From Mycobacterium sp. Marseille-P9652 (GTDB lineage: Bacteria > Actinomycetota > Actinomycetes > Mycobacteriales > Mycobacteriaceae): a DNA stretch of 64,000 nucleotides. The number at the start of each line of letters is the position of its first letter. The stretch's first letter is position 1. Positions 26,101-34,820 of the stretch are shown one piece after another. The position numbers were made by a program, and so were the translations under genes. The notes beneath the pieces were generated by a model. It was not told the DNA's origin. It saw only the letters and a program-made list of their open reading frames with translations, and did no database searches. The DNA is taken from positions 1-64,000 of the forward strand of contig NZ_CACRUY010000024.1 in NCBI RefSeq assembly GCF_902652685.1, in the 5' to 3' direction.

Positions 26101-26727
26101 TCAGCGTTTGGCGTCAAGGTCGCGGCAGTACGCCGTAATCGGCTCCAGCAGACGCTGAACTTTGCTGACCACCGTTCTCGACGTGGGCGTGCGCTGAGAG
26201 TTAACGATATCTCGACGCACCTCTTCGAGTGCCGCGATGAAAACCGCGGCCAGGATGTCGGGGCGTGGGTCGTGTCGTCGCTGCACCCCCACCCGATCCG
26301 CGATGCCCTCGGCCAGCCGGTCACGAATCCGTTCGTTGTAGAGAAAGTGATAGGCGCTGAGATCCTCACTTTGAGACATCAGTTTCAGCTGTAACGCGGC
26401 GCGGTGGCTGTTGATGACGACGCTGTCGACAAGTACTTCCAAGATGGCGCGGACCGTCTCTTCGAGAGGCTCGTCCGGGGGACGTTCGTGCAGGACCGAC
26501 TCGATGATCGCCGGGGCGCGCATAGCATCCTCGTACAGGACAGCTTCTTTCGACCCGAAATGCCGAAAGAAGGTCGACGGATCAACGTCGACGCCCGCGG
26601 CGATATCGGCGACGTTCACCTGGTCGTATCCGCGCTCGATGAAAAGCTCGAGGGCCGCCCGCTCCAGTGCCTGCTTGGTGGCGCGCTTCTTGCGTTCGCG
26701 TCGGCCGAGCTCTTTCTGTTCCATCAT
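26101..26727 (-). CDS. TetR-family regulator 4
   Basis: A 208-residue TetR protein. The DNA-binding part is KKRATKQALERAALELFIER, then VNVADIAAGVDVDPSTFFRH and FGSKEAVLYEDAM. ATG 26727 (MMEQKELGRRERKK) is preferred; an ATG 15 codons upstream is possible. It converges on the HsaA-like gene. The SRPBCC gene further upstream is on the same strand after 85 bases, so they may form one unit. It shares the DPSTFFRHF recognition helix with regulator 2. Confidence 0.88.
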   Translation of the reverse strand: MMEQKELGRRERKKRATKQALERAALELFIERGYDQVNVADIAAGVDVDPSTFFRHFGSKEAVLYEDAMRAPAIIESVLHERPPDEPLEETVRAILEVLVDSVVINSHRAALQLKLMSQSEDLSAYHFLYNERIRDRLAEGIADRVGVQRRHDPRPDILAAVFIAALEEVRRDIVNSQRTPTSRTVVSKVQRLLEPITAYCRDLDAKR

Positions 26728-26812
26728 CGATCGCCGCCATCGCATCTGCCGAGCCGAACCACATGTATGCACGTCACGGGCTCAGTCTAAAGGTCGCCGC
26801 TGCTCACGCGGA

Positions 26813-27316
26813 CTAAGCAGCGCCCCGGCGCGGGGAGCGGTCGGGCGCTCCCGAGCCCGCCGGGCGGCTCTTCACCGCACGCCACACCGCGCGGGTGATG
26901 TAGTGAACCGTCGCCGCGCGCATCAGCGGTCCGGCGAGGCGGACAAGACGCGCGCCCGGTGCGAACACGCCACGCAACTCGACGTCAGCCGTAATGGTGA
27001 GGTGCGTACATCCAGACATAGTGGGACGCAACTCCAGGACGTCGTGCGCAGTCACCCGATGGCCGCGCACCACGTATTCACACCGGCGCGGCCGGTCGAG
27101 GTCCACCACTGTCAGCACTATCGGACGACGGGTACGCAAACCGTGCAGCCGAATCTGCCACCGGGCACCCTGCTGCATGGACTCGTCGAGCAGTACCGCC
27201 TGTCGAACAGGCTTGTCCCACTCGGGCAACCGGTTGAGATCGACGAGGTAGTCGAACACCGCCTCCGGCGAGCCGGGCACATCGAGTTCCATCACATTGC
27301 GTTCGGTTGCTCTCAT
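26813..27316 (-). CDS. SRPBCC-family protein (polyketide cyclase/dehydrase fold), copy 1
   Basis: A 167-residue START-like protein. EAVFDYLVDLNRLPEWDKPV is the typical SRPBCC entry motif, followed by paired strands (CTHLTITADVELRG) and a long C-terminal helix (MRAATVHYITRAVWRAVKSR). These proteins bind hydrophobic ligands or catalyse aromatic cyclisation. ATG 27316 begins MRATERNVMELDVPG. It is divergent from a paralogue at 27722, with 405 bases of motif-rich DNA between. Confidence 0.8.
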   Translation of the reverse strand: MRATERNVMELDVPGSPEAVFDYLVDLNRLPEWDKPVRQAVLLDESMQQGARWQIRLHGLRTRRPIVLTVVDLDRPRRCEYVVRGHRVTAHDVLELRPTMSGCTHLTITADVELRGVFAPGARLVRLAGPLMRAATVHYITRAVWRAVKSRPAGSGAPDRSPRRGAA

Positions 27317-27501
27317 CTGTTTCTCCGATGGTGATCGCCGACTTCAAAACACTGTCCTCGTCCGCGGACCACAATGCTCGTTGGCGATCGTCGTCCGGCT
27401 GTCCGCCCGGTGCAGACGCTAGTCTCGCCAGCCTCGTGTGGGCGCCTCCATCGGTGGCACAACGGTATCCAGTCTTCCGCTGATGTGCAACTAACTAGCT
27501 T

Positions 27502-27520
27502 ATACATGTGTCTTGCATAT
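27502..27520 (-). promoter_or_regulatory. class-1 island motif between the SRPBCC genes
   Basis: The minus strand reads ATATGCAAGACACATGTAT, matching TGCAAGAGACTTGTAT at 24751 in all but two bases. A second AT-rich inverted repeat, TGCAATTAATTTGCA, lies at 27557-27571. Together they cover the divergent SRPBCC promoters. Confidence 0.5.
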
Positions 27521-27556
27521 ACGGAGGCAACCCGGAAAACGCAATGAAATTGGATG

Positions 27557-27571
27557 TGCAATTAATTTGCA
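27557..27571. promoter_or_regulatory. AT-rich inverted repeat TGCAA-N5-TTGCA
   Basis: TGCAATTAATTTGCA has perfect 5-base arms around TTAAT. It lies 151 bases before the start of SRPBCC copy 2 and may be a second operator or part of a promoter. Confidence 0.35.
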
Positions 27572-27721
27572 TCACTTCGTATGCCCGGCTAGCGTGAAAC
27601 GCAGTGGAGCTCGGTGGCGCGACCCTTTCTGGGAAAGGTCATTTCGCCGTACGGCCACCGCGCGGATCTGTCAGAACTTCAGCGAGAGCGATGCAACAGC
27701 CTAAACGGAAGGCGGTGGGCG

Positions 27722-28219
27722 GTGACCACTATCGGACACTTCAGCTTCCACGTCGAGGCTTCGGCGCACCGTGCCTTCGATGTGATCGCCGACCTGCAGG
27801 GGCTGCCGCAGTGGGATGGTCCCGTGGCACGAATCGACTCCGTCGATGATCCCGAGGCCAGCTACGAACGTCGCACCTACCGCGTGCTGATGCGGCCCGT
27901 CGTGGCGCGCATTGCGTTGCACATGACGGTGGCTGCGTACGATCCGCCGCGGCTGCTCAAGCTAGCCGTTAACGGGCGATTCATGCACAGCACCGACACC
28001 TGGCGGGTAACTTCGCATGGCCACGGCACCCACGTGGCACTGACGACGGAACACACGCTGATCGGCATCTTTCGCATCTTCGCGCCGTTGTTCGCTTTGG
28101 CCAAGCCCGTGCAGCGGCGGGCGCTCAAGCAACTGAAGGCGATCATTGAAGATACCCCGCAGCCCCAACCCTTGGCCTTCGGCGACGACCGTGCCGCCGG
28201 GCCGACTTCTCCTGTGTGA
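27722..28219 (+). CDS. SRPBCC-family protein, copy 2
   Basis: A 165-residue START-like protein, paralogous to the divergent copy 1: HRAFDVIADLQGLPQWDGPV corresponds to EAVFDYLVDLNRLPEWDKPV there. GTG 27722 (VTTIGHFSFHVEAS) is chosen because the fold begins there; the frame is open 36 codons further with no family resemblance. A perfect 8-base hairpin overlaps the stop. It precedes the mce operon by 746 bases. Ligand binding or cyclase activity is inferred from the fold only. Confidence 0.8.
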   Translation: MTTIGHFSFHVEASAHRAFDVIADLQGLPQWDGPVARIDSVDDPEASYERRTYRVLMRPVVARIALHMTVAAYDPPRLLKLAVNGRFMHSTDTWRVTSHGHGTHVALTTEHTLIGIFRIFAPLFALAKPVQRRALKQLKAIIEDTPQPQPLAFGDDRAAGPTSPV

Positions 28220-28243
28220 CGCCGGTGATGAGATGCCGGCGTC
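28218..28243 (+). terminator. hairpin overlapping the SRPBCC copy 2 stop
   Basis: GACGCCGG (28218-28225) pairs exactly with CCGGCGTC (28236-28243) around a 10-base loop. It starts at the stop codon and likely ends this transcript before the mce region. Confidence 0.5.
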
Positions 28244-28965
28244 CGCTCGTCATCGCCGCCATAGACCTCTTCGTCGACCGGGGTGTCGATTTCGTGACCC
28301 GCGGCACCAGCGGTGCCTAGGCGATACCGATGACGCGCAGTCACGCGTCCCCCAAACTTCGCGGGTTGTGCGGGCCTGAATAGCGGTTCTCCCGCGCGGC
28401 GTCATGATTCCCGCCTCGGGCACATATAGCGCCTCGTATTGGCGGGTCCTCCCGCGCTCCTGGGTGCTTCTCTGCAACACCGGTTCGGCCTGGGGCGTCC
28501 GTTGCTCGGATCTGTGCACCCCGCCGGCTCTTGCAGACACCAATGACGCCCGACCGCCGCAGCCCTCCGGCACCTGCCTGACTCTTGCTAGTGCTGGCGC
28601 ATTGATTCTGCGACACCATTGCGTTACTTTGTTGTGGTGCGGGTCACGTTGGGGTGGTGTTCGGTTGTCCGACCACCTTGGGTGACCCGTGAAACTCGCT
28701 TGTCCGCAGCACATTCGGGGTGCAAAATCACATCTGTCCGTTCATCAACCGGCGTCAGACCTCGCAGAGCCGCCCGTGCTTCGAGGTGCGTTGGAGTCGA
28801 TAGCCCTCTGAGGCGCCGCAATGGTCGGATGCGCGCCGTCGACCGCCGATGCTGCGTCGTGTCTGGCCTGGTGACCGCACGGCGCGGTCGAATTGCCGCG
28901 ACGTCGAGTGCCACGCATCAAGCGCGCGGCATTTGGACACCGATCGTGCTCGTCGGCGGCACGAC
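28220..28965. promoter_or_regulatory. 746-base region upstream of the mce operon
   Basis: No credible ORF is visible on either strand. It contains the stop-proximal hairpin, then a compound inverted repeat at 28640-28689 about 280 bases before yrbE. The length is unusual for this gene-dense island and suggests either the mce promoter with a long leader or the scar of lost genes. Confidence 0.45.
28640..28689. repeat. compound inverted repeat upstream of the mce operon
   Basis: CGGGTCAC (28640-28647) pairs with GTGACCCG (28682-28689), GGTGGT (28653-28658) with ACCACC (28672-28677), and CGG with CCG around a TTGT loop. The result is a three-tier 50-base hairpin with small internal loops. It could be an RNA element, a terminator or a mobile-element end. 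Confidence 0.5.
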
Positions 28966-29859
28966 ATGACGTCAACGGTGGCCGAACGGCAAAAGGACGT
29001 GGTCGGCATAGTCACTCCGGAACCTTCCGGCACCGCGACGCCTGCCGGCACGTTGGGTGCGGTTGCGGCACGTGTCCGTGCGATCCCTGGACGTTCCCTC
29101 GCGACGATCGGCCGCTGTGCGGCGCTCGCAGTCGCCGTCGCGCGCTACGCGGTCCTCGACACTCTCACGTTGAGGTTGCCGGTCAATGAGCTCTTGGTCC
29201 AAGCGTGGAGTCTCCTCAAAGTCACGGCTTTGCCCGCGGTTTTGATGGCGGTTCCTTTTGGTGCCATGGTCTCGGTCATCATCTCGGGACTCGTCAACCA
29301 AGTCGGTGCCAGCTCGCTCATTGGTGCTTCGAGCGGGGTCGGCGTCGTCCGGCAAGGTGCCCCGCTTACCGCGGGCCTGTTGCTGGCCGGGGCGGCGGCT
29401 TCGGCGATCGCCTCAGATTTCGGCGCGTGGGCGATTCGGGACGAACTGGACGCGCTGCGGGTGATGGGCATCGATCCCGTTCGCCGCCTGGTGACTCCGC
29501 GATTCTTGGCTGCCGTGGCAATCGCCCCCACGCTGATCACCGTCATTCTGGTGGCAGGCACCGCAGCTTCCTACATCATCGCCGTCGTCATCAGCGACGT
29601 CACGCCGGGCAGTTTCTGGGCGTCGTTCGGCATGTTCGCCCACGCCACCGATGTGTGGTTCGCGATCGTGAAAACCGTTGTGTTCGCGGCGATCGTGGCG
29701 ATCATCTCGGCACTTCGCGGCATGGAGGCCGTGCACGGGCCGCGCGGAGTTGCCGATGCGGTGAATTCATCGGTGGTGCTCAGCGTCATCTGCGTGGTGA
29801 CCGCCAATCTGGCCATCACACAATTCCAGGTCATGTTCTTCCCTACGGCGATCGCATGA
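28966..29859 (+). CDS. yrbEA: YrbE-family permease A of the mce operon
   Basis: A 297-residue MlaE-like permease. Hydrophobic segments include LPAVLMAVPFGAMVSVIISG, LTAGLLLAGAAASAIAS and AIVKTVVFAAIVAIISALRG. The conserved coupling loop DFGAWAIRDELDALRVMGID contacts the MceG-type ATPase. ATG 28966 (MTSTVAERQK) is preferred; the frame extends upstream without family similarity. The stop overlaps yrbEB (ATGA). With YrbEB it forms the inner-membrane core of an Mce lipid importer. Confidence 0.92.
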   Translation: MTSTVAERQKDVVGIVTPEPSGTATPAGTLGAVAARVRAIPGRSLATIGRCAALAVAVARYAVLDTLTLRLPVNELLVQAWSLLKVTALPAVLMAVPFGAMVSVIISGLVNQVGASSLIGASSGVGVVRQGAPLTAGLLLAGAAASAIASDFGAWAIRDELDALRVMGIDPVRRLVTPRFLAAVAIAPTLITVILVAGTAASYIIAVVISDVTPGSFWASFGMFAHATDVWFAIVKTVVFAAIVAIISALRGMEAVHGPRGVADAVNSSVVLSVICVVTANLAITQFQVMFFPTAIA

Positions 29860-30701
29860 CGCCGTCGAAACTTCCCGCCCTCCAGCTGCTAGGCATGCAG
29901 CCCATTCGTTGGTCATTAACAGAGACCGGGCAATGGATAATTTTCATCGGCCAGACCCTATGGACGTTGCCGCTGACAATCCGGCGGTACCGCCGCCAGA
30001 CAGTGCAGGCGATGAACAACCTGGCGTGGGGACGGGGCTCGATCATCGTCGATGGCGGCACGATCAGCGTGCTGGTCATCCTCGGCGTCGTGGTCGGCGC
30101 CTCAGTCGCTGTCGAGGGATATGCGACTTTGAACCTGATCGGTTTCGGTGCGCTTTCTGGACTGGTGGGCGGGATCGGCACGGTCCGCGAGCTCGCGCCG
30201 TTGATCGCCGGCATCGCCTTCACATCGCAGGCGGGCTGCCGAATGACGGCCGAAATCGGCACGATGCGCATCTCCGAAGAAATTGAAGCCGTCGATGCGA
30301 TGGGCCTACGACCGATACCGTTCGTGGTGGGCACTCGGCTGATCGGCGGATTAGCCGTCGTCATACCCGGCTATCTGCTGACCCTGGTCGGTGCGTTCAT
30401 CGTCCAAGGCATCGTCATCCGGGATCTTCTCGGGCAGCCGGCCGGCACCTACAACCATTACATGGTCATGTTCTTGACCCCGACCGATCTCGGCTTCTCC
30501 GTACTCAAGGCAAGCATTTTCTGCGTAGCGGTGACGTTGATCCACTGCTACTACGGATATTTCACTTCCGGCGGGCCGGCCGGTGTCGGCCGGGCGTCCG
30601 GGCGCGCCGTCCGCGCGAGCCTCGTCGCAATCATGAGTTTGGACTTCATCCTCACGGTCACGATATGGGGGTTCCAGCCGCAGTATGTGTTCAAAGGGTA
30701 G
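29856..30701 (+). CDS. yrbEB: YrbE-family permease B of the mce operon
   Basis: A 281-residue MlaE-like permease. The coupling motif is AEIGTMRISEEIEAVDAMGL and membrane segments include IAGIAFTSQAGCRMT and VIPGYLLTLVGAFIVQGIV. ATG 29856 overlaps the yrbEA stop by four bases. It is followed nine bases later by mceA. Together with YrbEA it should form the heterodimeric permease. No MceG-type ATPase gene is in the window, as usual since mceG is encoded elsewhere. Confidence 0.93.
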   Translation: MTPSKLPALQLLGMQPIRWSLTETGQWIIFIGQTLWTLPLTIRRYRRQTVQAMNNLAWGRGSIIVDGGTISVLVILGVVVGASVAVEGYATLNLIGFGALSGLVGGIGTVRELAPLIAGIAFTSQAGCRMTAEIGTMRISEEIEAVDAMGLRPIPFVVGTRLIGGLAVVIPGYLLTLVGAFIVQGIVIRDLLGQPAGTYNHYMVMFLTPTDLGFSVLKASIFCVAVTLIHCYYGYFTSGGPAGVGRASGRAVRASLVAIMSLDFILTVTIWGFQPQYVFKG

Positions 30702-30710
30702 CCCACCGCG

Positions 30711-31763
30711 ATGTTGCTGAGGGGTTCGGAGAAGCGTCAAGTACGCACGTTGATGGTCGTCGGCGCGCTGACGATTCTGTGCGCCAGCGTCGTTGCGGCC
30801 ATCGTGGCGTTCAGTCCCTCGGGCGGCCGTCCCCATGACCGCATCACCGTCGCGCTCGATACCCCTTTCGTCGGTCAGGGCGTGCGCGCCGGCACCGCGA
30901 TCGTCATGCACGGCGTCGAGGTGGGCAGGGTCACCAGCATCTCGAGTCTGCCCGGAGGCGGAATCCGTTTGTTGAGTGACCTGCAACGGTCTTCGGTGGC
31001 AGGACTGACTGACACCCTCAAAGTCGAGTTCCGGCCGATCAACTACTTCGGGGTCACCGGCGTCGACCTCCAAGCCGGCCTCGGTGGCCGGCAACTGCGC
31101 GACGGAATGCGGATAGGCGTTGCGCCTGAACAGAATTCCACACTGCAGGCGTTGTTGTCACGCCTCGGCGAAGTGTCGGTCGGCACCCTGACCCCGCAGC
31201 TGATCTCGGTCATCGACCGAGTCGGCCAATACACCAACGCTTTGACTCCACTGCTGGAAACTGTCGTGATCACCTTGCAGGCCGTCGCTCACGTCCAGAC
31301 GGTCCCGGCGGCGCGCCTGTTGGCCAACGCAACCGGGATCAGCGTCGTCGTTCCGGGCTTTGTCCAGGGCATCGTCACCGCCGGCGACGGCTTCATCGAC
31401 GATCTCCTGGGGCTATCGAAGGATGACTTCTACGGCCCCAACGGATTGCGGATCGCCAACGAGGTGGGTTCGACGGAGGTGTTCAGCGGGTTCGGCCGGC
31501 TGGAGGCCAATTATGTTGACGACTTGCTGCCCCTCATCGACGGCAATAAGGCGCTCTTCGATCCTATCCCCGCACTGTTCCGGCCCGATGACTTCGCCAC
31601 TACTCTCGTGCAGCTGCGTGAACGCTTCGAGAAGATGTTCGCCGGAAACGGCGAGCAACGAGCGTTGCAAGTGCGCATCGTGTTGGACAGCTTGCCCGGC
31701 GTGGCCGCTGGGCTCGGTGGCGCGCCGCAGGTTCCTTCTGACGAACCGCAGGGTTCGCAATGA
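30711..31763 (+). CDS. mceA: Mce-family protein MceA
   Basis: A 350-residue Mce subunit. One N-terminal membrane segment (about 15-38, LMVVGALTILCASVVAAIV) is followed by the MlaD/Mce domain (ITVALDTPFVGQGVRAGTAI, MHGVEVGRVTSI, VEFRPINYFGVTGVDLQ). A long helical region follows that would build the periplasmic tunnel. ATG 30711 is used. It overlaps mceB by four bases. The paralogue number (mce5, 7, 8 and so on) cannot be assigned from memory. Confidence 0.9.
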   Translation: MLLRGSEKRQVRTLMVVGALTILCASVVAAIVAFSPSGGRPHDRITVALDTPFVGQGVRAGTAIVMHGVEVGRVTSISSLPGGGIRLLSDLQRSSVAGLTDTLKVEFRPINYFGVTGVDLQAGLGGRQLRDGMRIGVAPEQNSTLQALLSRLGEVSVGTLTPQLISVIDRVGQYTNALTPLLETVVITLQAVAHVQTVPAARLLANATGISVVVPGFVQGIVTAGDGFIDDLLGLSKDDFYGPNGLRIANEVGSTEVFSGFGRLEANYVDDLLPLIDGNKALFDPIPALFRPDDFATTLVQLRERFEKMFAGNGEQRALQVRIVLDSLPGVAAGLGGAPQVPSDEPQGSQ

Positions 31764-32761
31764 CATCGCGCGCGGCGCTGTTGCGTTTGGCGGTCGGCGC
31801 GGGCCTGACCGTGGTGCTGCTCATCTTGCTGCTCAGCGGGGTATCTCGGCCGATCGCCGCGCAAACCCGAGACTACACAGCAAGATTCACCGACGCATCC
31901 GGTCTGTATCAGGGCGCCGATGTCCGCGTCCGCGGCGTGCTTGTCGGACGGGTGCTGGCCACCCGGCTCGAGCGCCGGCAGCGTCAAAGCGTGGCCTCGG
32001 TTCGGTTTTCGCTCGACACGAAATACGGGATCCTGCCCGACACCCGTGTGGCGATCAAGTACCAAACCCTTACCGGCACCCGCTACCTCGACATCGTCAA
32101 ACCGTCAGATCACTACCAGCCAAGCGATTTGGTAACCGATGTTCCAGTCGCGATGACCATGCCTTCTTTTGATATCACGATGCTTTTCAACGGACTGCAA
32201 CCGGTGTTCGCCACGCTGAGTCCCAGCGAACTCAACACGTTCGCGGCCAACGCCGCGAACGTCCTGTCAGGTGACGGCAGCGGTCTGGCGCCGCTGCTAG
32301 ACAGCATCCACAAGCTGACGCAATTTGTGGCGGACCGCCAACAAGTCGTGTCCACGCTGATGCGCAATCTCGCCGAAGTCGCCGACACCATGGCCGGACA
32401 CGGCAAAGATCTCATCCAGGTCGTCGACTGGGTGAACCGCCCGCTCGACTCCGCACTGACCGTCCTTGACGAGCTACGCAAATCACAGCTGTACGGCCCT
32501 GATTTCGTGGCCCCGGTGATCCGCTTGCTGAGCAATCTCGGACTCAAGCCGGGGATCGACGTCGACGCTGCGCTCGACACCGCGTTCAACAATGTGGACC
32601 GCACCGTCGACGCCTTCAAATTCGTACCGGTGATGTGGGAGAACATCCTGCCTCCCCCCGCCGCTGGGCAACCTGAGCCCTGCGCCCGCGGCCGCGCGCA
32701 GCTACCCGCGACCATGGATGTCCTGTTAAACGGCCAACGGGTGATCCTATGCAACCGATGA
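31760..32761 (+). CDS. mceB: Mce-family protein MceB
   Basis: A 333-residue Mce subunit. A membrane anchor at about 8-28 (VGAGLTVVLLILLLSGVS) is followed by the Mce domain (YTARFTDASGLYQGADVRVR, GVLVGRVLATRL, KYQTLTGTRYLDIV) and an alpha-helical C-terminus ending in a PPPAAGQPEPCARG segment and RVILCNR. ATG 31760 overlaps mceA; the 3' end overlaps mceC by 13 bases. Confidence 0.92.
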   Translation: MTSRAALLRLAVGAGLTVVLLILLLSGVSRPIAAQTRDYTARFTDASGLYQGADVRVRGVLVGRVLATRLERRQRQSVASVRFSLDTKYGILPDTRVAIKYQTLTGTRYLDIVKPSDHYQPSDLVTDVPVAMTMPSFDITMLFNGLQPVFATLSPSELNTFAANAANVLSGDGSGLAPLLDSIHKLTQFVADRQQVVSTLMRNLAEVADTMAGHGKDLIQVVDWVNRPLDSALTVLDELRKSQLYGPDFVAPVIRLLSNLGLKPGIDVDAALDTAFNNVDRTVDAFKFVPVMWENILPPPAAGQPEPCARGRAQLPATMDVLLNGQRVILCNR

Positions 32762-33717
32762 AGATACTGAGAAAGCCCGTGGCATGGGGCGCTGCGGCTT
32801 TGGCGATGATCACCGTGGTGTGCGCTGTGGCCGCCCTGCTTTATCTGAATCCGCCAGCGCAAAAGACTGTGGTTTTCTACACCGACGACGCGGCGTCGGT
32901 TCATCGCGGAGACCAGTTGCGAATCGCCGGCATTCCCGTCGGACAGGTGAAAGACGTTACGCTGGAAGCGGATCGCGTCCGCGTGTCGGCCCGCGTCGAC
33001 AACAGCGCATTCGTCGGAGACAAGTCCGAGATACAGGTTCGCATGCTCACCGTGGTGGGCGGATACTACGTCAATCTCGTCTCGCTCGGCGATGCTCCGC
33101 TCGGCGACAACACCATTCCCCTCGAGCGGGTGACCATGCCGTACAGCCTCATCCGTTCCCTCAACGACGCCACCAATGTGACCAACAACCTCGCCACCAA
33201 ACCGATCAACGAGTCTCTCAACGAGCTGCAGACCGGTTTGACTGGTTCAAACGTGGAGGTGCTCAACGCGACCATCGACGCCGGCAACTCGCTGATGTCG
33301 ACCATCGATCGACAGCGCGGACAAGTCACGGCGATCCTGAACCTTTCCGATGAATACCTTCAGCGGTTGAGCGATTTCCGCGGAACGCTCACCGCGATGG
33401 TGCACAAGCTCGCCATCGCCCAAGCCGCACTCGAGTTGTACAGCAAGGGATTCGCCGCGGCGCTCAAAGGCATCGGGCAGGCCCTGGAGGGTATCAAGCC
33501 GCTCGGTGAGTTCTATGACAAACACCGCGACCAATTCCTGGAGAAAGCCCGCAACTTCATCGCCAAAGGCCGGCTGTGGATTGATCACAACGGCGCGATC
33601 GTGCGCGGCTTGCGCGTCATCCAACGACACATCGAGCGGGTACTCGACGTCGAGCAGTCCCCTCCGGAGTTGTTGGCCACCGATCTGTGTATCCCTATGC
33701 CGGGTGTTCCGTGCTAG
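32749..33717 (+). CDS. mceC: Mce-family protein MceC
   Basis: A 322-residue Mce subunit with N-terminal anchor AWGAAALAMITVVCAVAALL (about 11-30) and Mce domain (VFYTDDAASVHRGDQLRIAG, IPVGQVKDVTLEADRVRVS, VGGYYVNLVSLGD). A long helical tail ends near ATDLCIPMPGVPC. ATG 32749 (MQPMKILRKP) overlaps mceB by 13 bases; ATG 32758 is an alternative start. Confidence 0.92.
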   Translation: MQPMKILRKPVAWGAAALAMITVVCAVAALLYLNPPAQKTVVFYTDDAASVHRGDQLRIAGIPVGQVKDVTLEADRVRVSARVDNSAFVGDKSEIQVRMLTVVGGYYVNLVSLGDAPLGDNTIPLERVTMPYSLIRSLNDATNVTNNLATKPINESLNELQTGLTGSNVEVLNATIDAGNSLMSTIDRQRGQVTAILNLSDEYLQRLSDFRGTLTAMVHKLAIAQAALELYSKGFAAALKGIGQALEGIKPLGEFYDKHRDQFLEKARNFIAKGRLWIDHNGAIVRGLRVIQRHIERVLDVEQSPPELLATDLCIPMPGVPC

Positions 33718-34820
33718 CGCTACGGGTCGGGTCGCAGAGGATCCGTCGAGCCGTCAGCACCTGCATCTGCGCGGGCGCGGCGGCCCTGGCGTGCGGGTCG
33801 TTCACCGCCTTCGGTCACGAGCAACAGACCGACTACTGCGCGATCATGCCCGACAGCGTTGGGTTGTACGTCGGAAATCCCGTCACCCAAATGGGATACC
33901 CGATCGGCACGGTCACCGCGGTAACGCCCGGACTTCGTGGTGTGCGCGTCGACTTCACCGTCACCGGGAGCCGCCGTTTTCCCGCCGATGTCAGAGCCGT
34001 CACACGGTCGACGTCAATCCTGGCCGACCGGCAACTGGAGCTGGTCGGCAATCTGACCTCAGGTCCTCAGTTGCCGGCCAGAAGATGCATTCCACTCGAG
34101 CGGTCCTCGACGCCGAAAAGCCTCTCGGAAATGATTGGGTCGGCGAACACCTTCCTCAATGCCATCAACCCTGACGGCTCGACGAACATCGGCGGTGTTG
34201 TCGCCGGCCTTGACCAAGCGCTTCGGGGAAGCGGCCCAGGCATCCGCCAGCTGCTGACTACGAGCTCAGCGGTGCTTGACGCACCCGACCAGGCGATCAG
34301 CGACATCAGGTCGATCATCCTCAATCTCGCTCAGCTCACGGCAACGCTGCGCGATATCAGAGGACCGCTCAAAGACATCATGTTGACGACGTACACCACG
34401 ACCCCCGACATCGTCGACGTTCTCAACGGTGGGGGATTGATCTCGGATCCCGTCACTTCACTGGTCGGGGCCGCCGCCGATATCGAAAGCGTTTTGGGCG
34501 ACGAAATCCAGACGCTGCTCAATGATGGGGAGTATTTCCTGCGCAAAGCAAGCGCGCACCCGAACGTGTTGTTGTACCTCGGTTTCATCAAACCCGCCCC
34601 GGTGATCCTCAACAAACTGGAGAACTTCGTAAACCGAAAGCAATTCAACATCCGATACCGGCCGCCGCTGTATCGCATCGGCACCCCCATCGACGGGCTG
34701 CTTACCTGCGGCCGGCTGAACGCAGCCAGCCCGGGCAGCTGCACCGACGTTGCCGGGAAACCCTACGCCGTCGATGTCGCTTTGCTGCAGTACGTGTTGA
34801 CCGAGGCCGCCAAACGATGA
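33711..34820 (+). CDS. mceD: Mce-family protein MceD
   Basis: About 369 residues. GTG 33711 (VLALRVGSQRIRRAV) gives a short overlap with mceC; an in-frame GTG at 33687 would add eight residues. An N-terminal export segment (CICAGAAALACGSF) precedes the Mce domain (CAIMPDSVGLYVGNPVTQMG, YPIGTVTAVTPGLRGVRVDF). The mature part has several cysteines (DYCAIM, ARRCIPL, LLTCGRLN, GSCTDV), unlike its siblings, suggesting disulfide stabilisation outside the membrane. Confidence 0.88.
   Translation: MLALRVGSQRIRRAVSTCICAGAAALACGSFTAFGHEQQTDYCAIMPDSVGLYVGNPVTQMGYPIGTVTAVTPGLRGVRVDFTVTGSRRFPADVRAVTRSTSILADRQLELVGNLTSGPQLPARRCIPLERSSTPKSLSEMIGSANTFLNAINPDGSTNIGGVVAGLDQALRGSGPGIRQLLTTSSAVLDAPDQAISDIRSIILNLAQLTATLRDIRGPLKDIMLTTYTTTPDIVDVLNGGGLISDPVTSLVGAAADIESVLGDEIQTLLNDGEYFLRKASAHPNVLLYLGFIKPAPVILNKLENFVNRKQFNIRYRPPLYRIGTPIDGLLTCGRLNAASPGSCTDVAGKPYAVDVALLQYVLTEAAKR

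Noticed and set aside
28250-28714. Minus-strand frame of 154 codons upstream of the mce operon
   Set aside because: Arginine/proline-rich composition, no ribosome-binding site and no recognisable fold; it spans the inverted repeat.
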